A DNA stretch of 64,000 nucleotides from DASUPK01 sp963782345 (GTDB lineage: Bacteria > Actinomycetota > Thermoleophilia > Solirubrobacterales > 70-9). Location: positions 186,001 through 250,000 of the forward strand of contig CAWAJF010000003.1 in NCBI GenBank assembly GCA_963782345.1. The letters run 5' to 3'. The position numbers and the translations under genes were made by a program. This document shows positions 52,004-59,445 of this stretch, piece after piece. The notes below the pieces were generated by a model that saw only the letters and a program-made list of their open reading frames with translations, searched no databases and was not told the origin of the DNA. Numbering within the stretch: position 1 is the stretch's first letter; every line of letters begins with the position of its first letter.

Positions 52004-53470
52004 TTGGCTACCGAGACTGCGGCCCCCGCCAAGGCGGGCCATCCGACAGACCAGATCGTCCGTGACCGCCTCTTCATCGGCGGGCAATGGGTCGAGCCCA
52101 CCGGGAGCGGGACGATCGACGTGATCGACTCGACCACCGAGCAGGCGATCGGCCGGATCCCGGAGGGAACCGCCAAGGACGTGGACCGGGCGGCCGAGGC
52201 GGCGCGCGCGGGCTTCGAGGCCTGGCGCGAGGTCCCGGTCGAGCAGCGTGTCGATGCCTGCCTCGCGATCAGCGCCGCGCTGGCCGAGCGCGCGGACGAG
52301 ATCGCCGCGCTGGTTGCCGCCGAGGTCGGGATGCCGCTGGCCCTGGCGCGCACGATCCAGGCCGGGCTGCCGGCGATGGATTTCGGCTCTCAGGCGCAGG
52401 TCGCGTCGGAGGTGGTCTGGGAGGAGCAGATCGGCAACTCGCTGATCGTGCGGGAGCCGATCGGCGTGGTCGGCTGCATCACGCCCTGGAACTATCCGCT
52501 GCACCAGATCTGCGCCAAGGTGGCGCCGGCGCTGACCGCGGGCTGCGCCGTGATCGTGAAGCCCAGCGAGGTCACGCCCCTGACCTCCTTCATGCTCGCC
52601 GAGATCATCGACTCGCTCGATCTGCCGGCGGGCGTCTTCAACCTCGTCACCGGCTTCGGGCCCGTCGTCGGCGAGGCGATCGCCGCCCACGACGGCGTCG
52701 ACATGGTCTCGTTCACGGGCTCGACCCGGGCGGGGCGCCGGGTCAGCGAGGTCGCTTCTGCGACCGTCAAGAGGGTCGCGCTGGAGCTGGGCGGCAAGTC
52801 GGCGAACGTGATCCTGGACGACGCGGACCTGAAGGCAGCCGTCGCGCACGGCGTGGGCAACTGCTACCTCAACTCCGGCCAGACCTGCAGCGCGCACACG
52901 CGGATGCTGGTCCCGCGAGAGAAGCTCGCCGAGGCCGAGCAGGTGGCCGCCGCGGCCGCCGGCAAGGCGACGCCGGGTGACCCGTTCGAGGACGATACGC
53001 GGCTCGGCCCCCTGGTCTCCGAGGCCCAGCGGGAGCGGGTCCGGGACTTCATCAAGAGGGGCGAGGAGGAGGGCGCCAAGCTGGTGGCCGGCGGCGCCGA
53101 GCCGCCGGAGGGCCTGGGCACCGGCTACTTCGTTCAGCCCACCGTCTTCTCCGACGTGAAGCCGGACATGGCGATCGCCCAGGAGGAGATCTTCGGGCCG
53201 GTGCTCTCGATCATCCCCTACGACTCCGAGGACGAGGCGGCCGAGATCGCCAACAACACGATCTACGGGCTCGACGGCGGAGTCTGGTCGGCCGATCCGG
53301 AGCGCGCAAAGGCTTTTGCGCGGCGAATGCGAACCGGGCAGGTGCAGATCAACGGGGCCACGTTCAACCCACTCGCGCCTTTCGGAGGCGTCAAGCAGTC
53401 GGGGCATGGGCGGGAGCTCGGCCGCTTCGGCCTCGAGGAGTTCCTCGAGGTGAAGAGCATTCAGCTCTAG
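52004..53470 (+). CDS. NAD(P)-dependent aldehyde dehydrogenase
   Basis: The 488-residue enzyme has the catalytic Cys in YLNSGQTCSAHTRMLVP, the general-base Glu in LELGGKSANVIL, the Asn in ITPWNYPLHQICAK, and EEIFGPVLSIIP. It oxidises an aldehyde to the acid; the family branch resembles betaine- and broad-range aldehyde dehydrogenases. The TTG start 52004 follows AAGGAGCGAGAACTC. Paired with the GMC enzyme it would convert an alcohol to an acid. Repeat D begins 17 bp after the stop. Confidence 0.94.
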   Translation: MATETAAPAKAGHPTDQIVRDRLFIGGQWVEPTGSGTIDVIDSTTEQAIGRIPEGTAKDVDRAAEAARAGFEAWREVPVEQRVDACLAISAALAERADEIAALVAAEVGMPLALARTIQAGLPAMDFGSQAQVASEVVWEEQIGNSLIVREPIGVVGCITPWNYPLHQICAKVAPALTAGCAVIVKPSEVTPLTSFMLAEIIDSLDLPAGVFNLVTGFGPVVGEAIAAHDGVDMVSFTGSTRAGRRVSEVASATVKRVALELGGKSANVILDDADLKAAVAHGVGNCYLNSGQTCSAHTRMLVPREKLAEAEQVAAAAAGKATPGDPFEDDTRLGPLVSEAQRERVRDFIKRGEEEGAKLVAGGAEPPEGLGTGYFVQPTVFSDVKPDMAIAQEEIFGPVLSIIPYDSEDEAAEIANNTIYGLDGGVWSADPERAKAFARRMRTGQVQINGATFNPLAPFGGVKQSGHGRELGRFGLEEFLEVKSIQL

Positions 53471-53486
53471 GCCAGTCGCTCGGGCG

Positions 53487-53564
53487 GCGGGTCCTGTCGC
53501 CGCAGGAACCTCCCACGGGCGCTCAGTAATCGCGCCCCTGGGCCCCTCCTACGGCGCCACCCGC
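53487..53564. repeat. Palindromic repeat D, copy 2 (left of PfpI gene)
   Basis: Starts GCGGGTCCTGTCGCCGCAGG and ends CGGCGCCACCCGC. The first 31 bases are identical to the inverted copy at 54246-54324. The middle can fold (CCCA..GGGCGC / GCGCCC..TGGG). With copy 3 it brackets the PfpI gene as an inverted pair. Confidence 0.8.
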
Positions 53565-53639
53565 CGCACAGCGGTTTCGCCTGCCCGAAAGAGCGGGTAA
53601 TCGGCGTGGGAGAGCTTCCGACGAAAGGAGTCGATTCCA

Positions 53640-54224
53640 ATGGCGAATGAGCTGGAAGGCAAGCGAATTGCCTTTCTGATGGCGAATGAAGGCGTTGAGC
53701 AGGTCGAGTTCACGGAGCCCCGGAAGGCGGTCGAGGAGGCCGGTGCCGAGGTCGACGTGATCGCCACGGAGGCGGGCGAGATTCAGGCGTTCAACCACCT
53801 GGACAAGGGCGACACCTTCCAGGCCGACAAGTCCACCTCCGACGCGAGCGCCGACGACTACGACGGCGTCGTCCTGCCCGGCGGCGTTGCGAACCCCGAC
53901 CACCTGCGGACCGACGAGGACGCGCTGCGGTTCCTGCGCGAGTTCTTCGCGGCCGGCAAGCCGGTCGGCGCGATCTGCCACGCGCCCTGGCTGCTGGTCG
54001 AGGCGGGCGTGGTCGACGGCCGCAGGGTCACCTCTTGGCCGAGCCTGCAGACGGACATCCGGAATGCGGGTGGCAACTGGGTCGATCAGGAATGCGTGGT
54101 CGATTCGGGCTTGGTCACCTCGCGCAAGCCGGACGACATCCCCGCCTTCAACGCGAAGATCATCGAGGAGTTCGCGGAGGGCGTGCACGAGGAGCAGCGC
54201 GAGAAGGCCCAGGCTGCTTCGTAG
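53640..54224 (+). CDS. DJ-1/PfpI-family protein
   Basis: The 194-residue protein of the DJ-1/PfpI/YhbO branch begins NELEGKRIAFLMANEGVEQV and has the nucleophile elbow GAICHAPWLLVEAG (Cys about residue 107) with the conserved Glu in NEGVEQVE. The family includes stress-induced glyoxalase III/deglycase-like enzymes. GAAAGGAGTCGATTCCA gives a good ribosome-binding site. The gene alone sits between two inverted copies of repeat D. Confidence 0.93.
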   Translation: MANELEGKRIAFLMANEGVEQVEFTEPRKAVEEAGAEVDVIATEAGEIQAFNHLDKGDTFQADKSTSDASADDYDGVVLPGGVANPDHLRTDEDALRFLREFFAAGKPVGAICHAPWLLVEAGVVDGRRVTSWPSLQTDIRNAGGNWVDQECVVDSGLVTSRKPDDIPAFNAKIIEEFAEGVHEEQREKAQAAS

Positions 54225-54245
54225 TCCCGCGAACGCGCCACTCGC

Positions 54246-54324
54246 GCGGGTGGCGCCGTAGGAGGGACCCACGCATGCGCGCCCTCGCGCATGCGTGGGA
54301 GGTTCCTGCGGCGACAGGACCCGC
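54246..54324. repeat. Palindromic repeat D, copy 3 (right of PfpI gene, inverted)
   Basis: Reverse-complement orientation of copy 2: starts GCGGGTGGCGCCGTAGGAGG and ends GCGGCGACAGGACCCGC. Its centre is a perfect hairpin, CCCACGCATGCGCG-CCCT-CGCGCATGCGTGGG (14-bp stem). Confidence 0.85.
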
Positions 54325-54361
54325 GCCCGGGGCGCTCGTCCGGCGCGGTTACTCTTTGTCT

Positions 54362-55627
54362 GTGGCCACCGTCGCCAAGACCGTCGAGCAGACCTGCCGC
54401 GAGGCGAAGGATGCCTCGCACCTGCTGGCTCGCGCAAAGAGCGACGAGAAGGACGCTTTCCTCGGCGACCTGGCCGGCCGGATCGATCAGGGGGTCGATG
54501 GGCTCATGGCGGCGAACCGGGCCGATGTCGACGCGGGGCGCGAGGAGGGACTGAACGAGGCCCTACTCGACCGTCTTGCGCTGACCGAGGCGCGGATCGC
54601 CGAGATGGCGAAGGGCGTCCGGGAGATCGCGGAGCTGCCGGACCCCGTCGGCGAGATCGTCGAGGGCTGGACGCTCGAGAACGGCCTGGACGTCGCGAAG
54701 AAGCGAGCGCCGATCGGCGTGGTGGCGGTCGTCTACGAGGCCCGGCCGAACGTGACCATCGATGCCGCGTCGCTCTGCCTGAAGAGCGGGAACGCGGCCG
54801 TGCTGCGAGGGTCGAGCAGCGCCGAGAGCTCCAACGCCTTCCTCGCCGGTCTGATCGACGACGCGCTCGCCGCGGCCGAGCTGCCCGCGGCCTCGGTCTC
54901 GTTGCTCTCAGGTGGCGGGCATGAGCAGCTCGCGGAGCTCGCCACGCAGGAGGGGCTGGTGGATCTGATCATCCCCCGCGGCGGCGAGGGCCTGAAGAAC
55001 GCGCTCAAGGCGGTCGCGAAGGTGCCGGTGATGTACGCGGCGGCCGGAAATTGCCACGTCTACGTCCATCAGGACGCCGACCCCGAGATGGCGGAACGGG
55101 TGGCGTACAACGCGAAGGTGCAGCGGCCCGGTGTCTGCAATGCGGCCGAGACGCTGCTCGTCCATCGGGACGTCGCCGCGGAGGTGCTGCCCAGTCTGCT
55201 CGCGAAGCTGAGCAATGCCGGCGTAGAGCTGGTGGGCGATCAGCGGACGCGGGAGTCCGCCGGCTCGGTCCCGGTCGCGGAGGCTTCGGAGGTGGACTGG
55301 GACACGGAGTACCACGGCCTGAAGATGGCGGTGGGGGTGGTGGACTCGCTCGGTGAGGCGATCGATCACATCAACCGGCATGGCACCGGCCATTCCGACG
55401 CGATCGTCACCCGATCGCAGGAGGTGGGCGACGAGTTCACCGACGCGGTGGACTCGGCGGCGGTCTACGTCAACGCGTCGACGCGGTTCACCGATGGATA
55501 CGAGTTCGGGATGGGCGCGGAGATCGGCAATTCGACCCAGAAGCTGCATGCGCGCGGGCCGATCGGGCTGCGCGAGCTGACGACCACCAAGTACGTCGTC
55601 CACGGCAGCGGACAGATCAGGGAGTAG
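54362..55627 (+). CDS. proA: Gamma-glutamyl phosphate reductase
   Basis: The 421-residue enzyme performs the second step of proline synthesis. It has the catalytic Cys in VQRPGVCNAAETLLVHRDVA, and KRAPIGVVAVVYEARPNVTI, LRGSSSAESSNAFL and FGMGAEIGNSTQKLHARGPI, a signature of ProA. GTG 54362 is chosen because TACTCT ends 6 nt upstream and the family starts near here; the open frame upstream runs through repeat D. It heads the proA-nadD-rsfS unit. Confidence 0.96.
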   Translation: MATVAKTVEQTCREAKDASHLLARAKSDEKDAFLGDLAGRIDQGVDGLMAANRADVDAGREEGLNEALLDRLALTEARIAEMAKGVREIAELPDPVGEIVEGWTLENGLDVAKKRAPIGVVAVVYEARPNVTIDAASLCLKSGNAAVLRGSSSAESSNAFLAGLIDDALAAAELPAASVSLLSGGGHEQLAELATQEGLVDLIIPRGGEGLKNALKAVAKVPVMYAAAGNCHVYVHQDADPEMAERVAYNAKVQRPGVCNAAETLLVHRDVAAEVLPSLLAKLSNAGVELVGDQRTRESAGSVPVAEASEVDWDTEYHGLKMAVGVVDSLGEAIDHINRHGTGHSDAIVTRSQEVGDEFTDAVDSAAVYVNASTRFTDGYEFGMGAEIGNSTQKLHARGPIGLRELTTTKYVVHGSGQIRE

Positions 55628-55640
55628 TGCGGTCGCTCGG

Positions 55641-56228
55641 ATCGGGGTCCTGGGCGGGGCCTTCAACCCGCCCCACGTGGGACATCTGCTTCTCGCCCAG
55701 GAGGCTCGCTGGCGACTTGGGCTGGACCGGGTGCTGCTGATGGTGACGGGGAAGGCGCCGCACAAGGAGATTGCGGACGACCCGGGCGCGGACGTGAGGC
55801 TCGAGATGGCGGTGCTGGCCGCCGGTACCGACGAGGGGGTGGAGGCGTCGGCCCTCGAGGTGGAGCGCGATGAGACGTCGTACAGCTACCGCACCCTGGA
55901 GCTGCTGGCTGAGGGGGCACCGGAGGACGAGCTGTTCTTCCTGCTCGGCGCCGACATGGCGGCGGGGCTGGCGAGCTGGAAGGAGCCGGCCCGGGTGGTG
56001 GAGCTGGCGAGGCTAGGAGTGGTGCCGCGACCGGGCGTTGGCTTGGGGGCGGTGCGCTCTGCGCTGGAGAGGCTCGGTGCCGCCGATCGAGCAGAGATAA
56101 TCGACATGCCACTTTGCGGAGCATCCTCAACCACAGTCAGGCAGCGAGCGCGGGAGGGAAAGCCGCTGCGATACCTGGTTCCCGACCCGGTGGTGGGGTT
56201 GATCGCCGAGCGGGGCCTGTACCGGTGA
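55641..56228 (+). CDS. nadD: Nicotinate-nucleotide adenylyltransferase (start uncertain)
   Basis: The product makes NaAD in NAD synthesis. The nucleotidyltransferase motif lies at the very start (IGVLGGAFNPPHVGHLLLA), followed by LLMVTGKAPHKEI, LFFLLGADMAAGLASW and SSTTVRQRAREGKPLRYLV, the usual C-terminal pattern. In this frame there is no ATG, GTG or TTG upstream of the motif; the first is a GTG inside it (55677), which would destroy the T/HxGH site. The coordinate given assumes initiation at ATC 55641. A GTG at 55627 is out of frame by one, so a one-base indel or an unusual start codon must be invoked. Confidence 0.88.
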   Translation: MGVLGGAFNPPHVGHLLLAQEARWRLGLDRVLLMVTGKAPHKEIADDPGADVRLEMAVLAAGTDEGVEASALEVERDETSYSYRTLELLAEGAPEDELFFLLGADMAAGLASWKEPARVVELARLGVVPRPGVGLGAVRSALERLGAADRAEIIDMPLCGASSTTVRQRAREGKPLRYLVPDPVVGLIAERGLYR

Positions 56229-56608
56229 CGCGGGGTGCCGAAATGAGCTCCGAGGAGCTGGCGCGGCGCCTCGCCGCGATTGCCGATGACAAGAAGGCGA
56301 CGGACCTGGTCGCGCTCGACGTCCGCGAGCTGGTCGGCTACACGGACTATCTGGTGATCTGCACGGCCCGGAACGAGCGGCAGGCGAAGGCGATCCACGA
56401 CGAGGTCTACCACCAGCTGAAGAGGGACGGATGGCTTCCCGCTCGGGTCGAGGGTGAGCGGGAGGCCGAATGGGTGCTGATGGACTATCTGGACGCCGTG
56501 CTCCACGTCTTCACGCCCGAGCTGCGCGAGCGATACCGGCTCGAGGTGCTCTGGGGCGAGGCCGGGCGGCTAGAGCTGGATTTGGCCGGCGCGCGCGGCG
56601 CCGCGTAG
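56225..56608 (+). CDS. rsfS: Ribosomal silencing factor RsfS
   Basis: The 127-residue protein (121 from ATG 56243) has the DUF143 pattern: SSEELARRLAAIADDKKATD, LVALDVRELVGYTDYLVICT, ARNERQAKAIHDEV and WVLMDYLDAVLHVFTPELRE. It binds L14 and blocks subunit joining in starvation. GTG 56225 overlaps the nadD stop (GTGA). The nadD-rsfS order is standard. Confidence 0.95.
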   Translation: MTRGAEMSSEELARRLAAIADDKKATDLVALDVRELVGYTDYLVICTARNERQAKAIHDEVYHQLKRDGWLPARVEGEREAEWVLMDYLDAVLHVFTPELRERYRLEVLWGEAGRLELDLAGARGAA

Positions 56609-56679
56609 GGTCCACCAGGCCGCGATCTGATTGCGAAGCGGTCGATTGGTCGTCCGAAGCCGCTTCTAGCCTGCCGCTC

Positions 56680-57405
56680 GTGTCGAAGGAGCGTTTCCGG
56701 CGCGCCTTGCGGGGCTACGACCCAGAGGAGGTCGATGCCGCAATCGAAGCGCGCGACGCCCGTCTTGCCCGTCTCGAGCGGGAGGCGCAGCGATTGGCCG
56801 CGCGGGTCGTCGAACGGGAAAAGCGGTTGCAGGAGGCCCTGAGGCGGCCGATCGCCGAAACCAACCGGGTCGCGCTGTCGCGCGCCCTCTCATCGGTCGA
56901 GGAGATCTACGGGCAGGCGCGGCGGCAGGCGACCCGGATCCGGATGAAGGCGCTCGAGGACGCCGTGCAGATGGCGGACCGGGTGACCGAGCTTTCCGGG
57001 TTGCGGGACGAGCTTGGCGCCAGGGTCTCCGAGCTCGCCGATGTCGCGCGAGGACGCCTGGGGATCGAGGAGGTCGATGAGGGCCGGCCGGCGATCGGGA
57101 CCGAGCCGGCTCAGGCGGGGACCTACGCCGGAGAGGTCGAGATCGAGGTGGGGCCGCTCAGCGACTTCGCGCAGCTGACGGGCTTCGAGGATGCGGCCGC
57201 CCTGATCTCCGGCGCCTCCGAGATCAAGGTGAAGCGGTTCTCGGGGGGCCGGGCGTGGGTCTCGATGAATCTGGAGAGCCCGATCGACCTGCTGCGGGAG
57301 CTCGAGGAGCACGCTCCCTTCGACTTCGTGGTGCGCGACACGCGCAGCAACGGAGTCGTCCTTGACGTCGACGAGGGCGACGCCAAGCAGAACCGCGCGG
57401 CTTAG
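56680..57405 (+). CDS. DivIVA-like coiled-coil protein
   Basis: The 241-residue protein starts with a DivIVA-type N-terminal segment (RFRRALRGYDPEEVDAAIEA) and a coiled coil over about residues 20-110. A globular C-terminal domain follows (VEIEVGPLSDFAQLTGFEDA, IKVKRFSGGRAWVSMNLESP, FDFVVRDTRSNGVVLDVD) that resembles the mechanics of ligand or stress-binding alpha/beta domains but is not recognised. It may mark curved membranes or link wall growth and division. TAGCCT at 56667-56672 ends 7 nt before the GTG. Confidence 0.75.
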   Translation: MSKERFRRALRGYDPEEVDAAIEARDARLARLEREAQRLAARVVEREKRLQEALRRPIAETNRVALSRALSSVEEIYGQARRQATRIRMKALEDAVQMADRVTELSGLRDELGARVSELADVARGRLGIEEVDEGRPAIGTEPAQAGTYAGEVEIEVGPLSDFAQLTGFEDAAALISGASEIKVKRFSGGRAWVSMNLESPIDLLRELEEHAPFDFVVRDTRSNGVVLDVDEGDAKQNRAA

Positions 57406-57488
57406 CGGCCGAGCTCCTCGCGCACTTCGTCACACAATCGTTGCGATCTTTGCGTCCTTTGTCGGGCCGACCGGCTGAACATACGCTC

Positions 57489-58214
57489 GTGTTCGGTCCC
57501 AACGAAAAAGGCGACATTGCCGAGGCGGAGATAGCGGCCGCGGCCATTCGCGTCGGCTGCACCGTGTCCCGGCCATTGACCGATCACCCGCCTTACGACC
57601 TTGTTATCGAGGCCGGGGAGCACTTACTCAGGGTCCAGTGCAAATGGGCGGCTCTCAGGGACGGCGTGGTTCAGATTCGGCTTCGCCGCTGTTCCCACAG
57701 CCCGGTCCGCGGATATGTCCGCTCTTCCTATGGGGCAGACGAGATCGACGCCGTTGCAGCGTATTGCGATGAGGTTCGCGAATGTTTCCTCGTGCCGATC
57801 GCGCTCGTTGCCGATCGGGACTGGTTGTCCTTGAGAGTTAGACCTCCCGGTAACGGCCAGAGGGCGGCGATACAATTCGCCGCTGATCACACCCTCACTG
57901 GGGCCATAGCTCAGCTGGGAGAGCGCCTGACCGGCAGTCAGGAGGTCGGGGGTTCGAATCCCCCTGGCTCCACTTCGCGCTCCGACGACGATGGCGACAT
58001 CGTCGTCGGAGCTCATCAGTTCCGCAACCACTTCGGCTACTGGATGGAGCGCGCCGCCGCCGGCGACGAGGTCCTGATCACCCGCCGCGGCCGCCGCTAC
58101 GCCCGCCTAGGCCCTCCCGACCCGCAGCTCGCCACCACAGATACCTCTGCGGCTCGAGCGCCAGCAGGGGACCAGGTGGCTCCTGCTTCCGGTACTGCCC
58201 GTACTTGGCCGTGA
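57489..58214 (+). CDS. PD-(D/E)XK nuclease ORF running through tRNA-Ala into an antitoxin-like tail
   Basis: From GTG 57489 the first 135 residues match the group-I-intron-associated PD-(D/E)XK endonuclease type: NEKGDIAEAEIAAAAIRVGC, PPYDLVIEAGEHLLRVQCKW, YGADEIDAVAAYCDEVRECF, NGQRAAIQFAADHT. The frame then passes without a stop through the tRNA-Ala gene (read as GAIAQLGERLTGSQEVGG) and continues into a Phd/YefM-like sequence: VVGAHQFRNHFGYWMERAAA, GDEVLITRRGRRYARLGPP. Its stop is at 58212. Whether the real protein ends before the tRNA is not decidable here. Upstream TTG codons (57441, 57450, 57459) are alternatives to the start. Confidence 0.65.
   Translation: MFGPNEKGDIAEAEIAAAAIRVGCTVSRPLTDHPPYDLVIEAGEHLLRVQCKWAALRDGVVQIRLRRCSHSPVRGYVRSSYGADEIDAVAAYCDEVRECFLVPIALVADRDWLSLRVRPPGNGQRAAIQFAADHTLTGAIAQLGERLTGSQEVGGSNPPGSTSRSDDDGDIVVGAHQFRNHFGYWMERAAAGDEVLITRRGRRYARLGPPDPQLATTDTSAARAPAGDQVAPASGTARTWP
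57900..57972 (+). tRNA. tRNA-Ala (anticodon GGC)
   Basis: Full cloverleaf, 73 nt: acceptor GGGGCCA/TGGCTCC with the G3:U70 pair that specifies alanine, D-arm GCTC/GAGC, anticodon stem CCTGA/TCAGG with loop CCGGCAG (GGC), variable AGGTC, T-arm GGGGG-TTCGAAT-CCCCC, discriminator A. CCA is not encoded. Position 33 is C instead of the nearly universal U. A hairpin follows 8 bp later. Confidence 0.93.
57981..58010 (+). terminator. Hairpin after tRNA-Ala
   Basis: TCCGACGACGATG-GCGA-CATCGTCGTCGGA: perfect 13-bp stem with a 4-base loop, 8 bp after the tRNA. It is probably the tRNA terminator (no U-tract), and it is also part of the open frame. Confidence 0.75.
57995..58150 (+). pseudogene. Phd/YefM-type antitoxin sequence without its own start
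   Basis: DIVVGAHQFRNHFGYWMERA, then GDEVLITRRGRRYARLGPP match the N-terminal DNA-binding half of Phd/YefM antitoxins. No start codon in this frame occurs between the tRNA and the domain except through the upstream frame, and no toxin gene follows. The C-terminal toxin-binding half is missing or replaced. It is either a fusion to the nuclease frame or a remnant. It overlaps the 3' end of the convergent gene at 58078. Confidence 0.5.
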
Positions 58215-58548
58215 GCGCCCCCAGCCCAGCCTCTGCCTGCGCCAGATCGAGAATCCGCACCGACCCGAGCACCTGGACCCACGCCAGCTCCTCCCAGTCG
58301 TCCGAATAGCGATCCACCGTCAGTGCCGCCCTCGGATCCCGCCGCAGAAACCGCACTCTCGCCGGCTCCGCAGTCGACTTCGGCTTCTGGTCGATCGCGC
58401 TCCAGATCCGCCCGTCCACGATCGCGAACGTAACCGGCAGCACGCGCGGCTCGCCCTCGTCGCCGAGGAAGCCAAGCCGCCCCACCCGCTCGCTCTCCAG
58501 CAACTCGTTTGCCCACGCAACCAACTCGGTAGGTTCCCTTGCGTCCAC
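58078..58548 (-). CDS. PPOX-class flavin/F420-binding oxidoreductase
   Basis: The 156-residue split-barrel protein has ESERVGRLGFLGDEGEPRVL, VTFAIVDGRIWSAIDQKPKS, VRFLRRDPRAALTVDRYSDD and WEELAWVQVLGSVRIL, the signature of the TIGR03668-type PPOX family, which binds FMN or F420. KYGQYRKQEPPGPLLALEPQ is conserved in this group. The C-terminus (GREGLGGRSGGRGG) overlaps the antitoxin-like frame of the opposite strand by about 70 bp. It is divergent from an F420-type oxidoreductase, so F420 is the likelier cofactor. Confidence 0.88.
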   Translation of the reverse strand: MDAREPTELVAWANELLESERVGRLGFLGDEGEPRVLPVTFAIVDGRIWSAIDQKPKSTAEPARVRFLRRDPRAALTVDRYSDDWEELAWVQVLGSVRILDLAQAEAGLGALTAKYGQYRKQEPPGPLLALEPQRYLWWRAAGREGLGGRSGGRGG

Positions 58549-58578
58549 GGATCGAACTTAGTCGACGAGAGGAGCGGG

Positions 58579-59445
58579 ATGGAGCTGGGAATCGGATTGC
58601 CGAACGCCGTACCGGGAACGACCGGTGACCAAATCACCGAATGGGCGAAGGCCGCCGAGGACGCCGGCTTCTCCAGCCTCGGCACCATCGACCGCGTCGT
58701 CTATCCCAACTACGAGCCCCTCCTCGCCCTGGCGGCCGCGGCGGCCGTCACCGACCGCATCCACCTCGCCACCAGCGTCCTGCTCGGCCCCCTCCGCAAG
58801 AACGCCGCCCTGCTCGGCAAGCAGGTCCTCACCCTCGACGCCCTCGCCGGCGGCGGCCGCGCCGTCCTCGGCATCGGCCTGGGCGGCCGCGAGGACGACT
58901 ACGAGATCGGCGAGGTTGACATGTCCAGCCGCGGAGAATGGCTCGACGCCGCCCTCTCACAGATCCTTGACATCTGGAAGGGCGAGGGTGCACTCGAGTC
59001 CAAGGTCGGCCCCCGCCCCAAGGGCGACGGCCCCTCCCTGATCGTCGGCGGCTATGTCGAGGCATCCTTCAAGCGCGCCGCCAAGTTCGCCGAGGGCTGG
59101 ATCCAGGGCGGCTCCGGCCCCGACCAATTCGCCGAGGACGCCGCCTCCCTCGACGAGGCCTGGAAGCAGGCCGGCCGGGACGGCGAGCCCCGCAAGATGG
59201 CGCTCGGCTACTTCTCCCTCGGCGACCAGGCCGACGGGCACGCGAACAACTACCTCACCGACTATTACGCCTGGATGGGCGAGGAGACGGCGAACATGAT
59301 CGCCTCGAGCGCCGCCAAGGACGCGGACGGCGTCAAGGGCGCCATGGCGGCCTTCGAGGAGAGGGGCTGCGACGAGCTCATCCTCTTCCCGAGCTCCCCG
59401 GACCCCGCTCAGGTCGGATTGCTCGCCGAGGCCGCCGGCCTCTAG
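58579..59445 (+). CDS. LLM-class F420-dependent oxidoreductase
   Basis: The 288-residue protein has the luciferase-like barrel: ELGIGLPNAVPGTTGDQITE, DRVVYPNYEPLLALAAAAAV, TSVLLGPLRKNAALLGKQVL, GRAVLGIGLGGREDDYEIGE and IVGGYVEASFKRAAKFAEGW. Members use F420H2 to reduce or oxidise diverse substrates in actinomycetes. Substrate is unknown. GAGAGGAGCGGG is a good ribosome-binding site. The 3' end overlaps the convergent symporter gene by four bases. Confidence 0.93.
   Translation: MELGIGLPNAVPGTTGDQITEWAKAAEDAGFSSLGTIDRVVYPNYEPLLALAAAAAVTDRIHLATSVLLGPLRKNAALLGKQVLTLDALAGGGRAVLGIGLGGREDDYEIGEVDMSSRGEWLDAALSQILDIWKGEGALESKVGPRPKGDGPSLIVGGYVEASFKRAAKFAEGWIQGGSGPDQFAEDAASLDEAWKQAGRDGEPRKMALGYFSLGDQADGHANNYLTDYYAWMGEETANMIASSAAKDADGVKGAMAAFEERGCDELILFPSSPDPAQVGLLAEAAGL

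Noticed and set aside
54246..54324. Hairpin-rich repeat considered as a CRISPR unit
   Set aside because: Only single copies at distant sites, no regular spacers and no cas genes.
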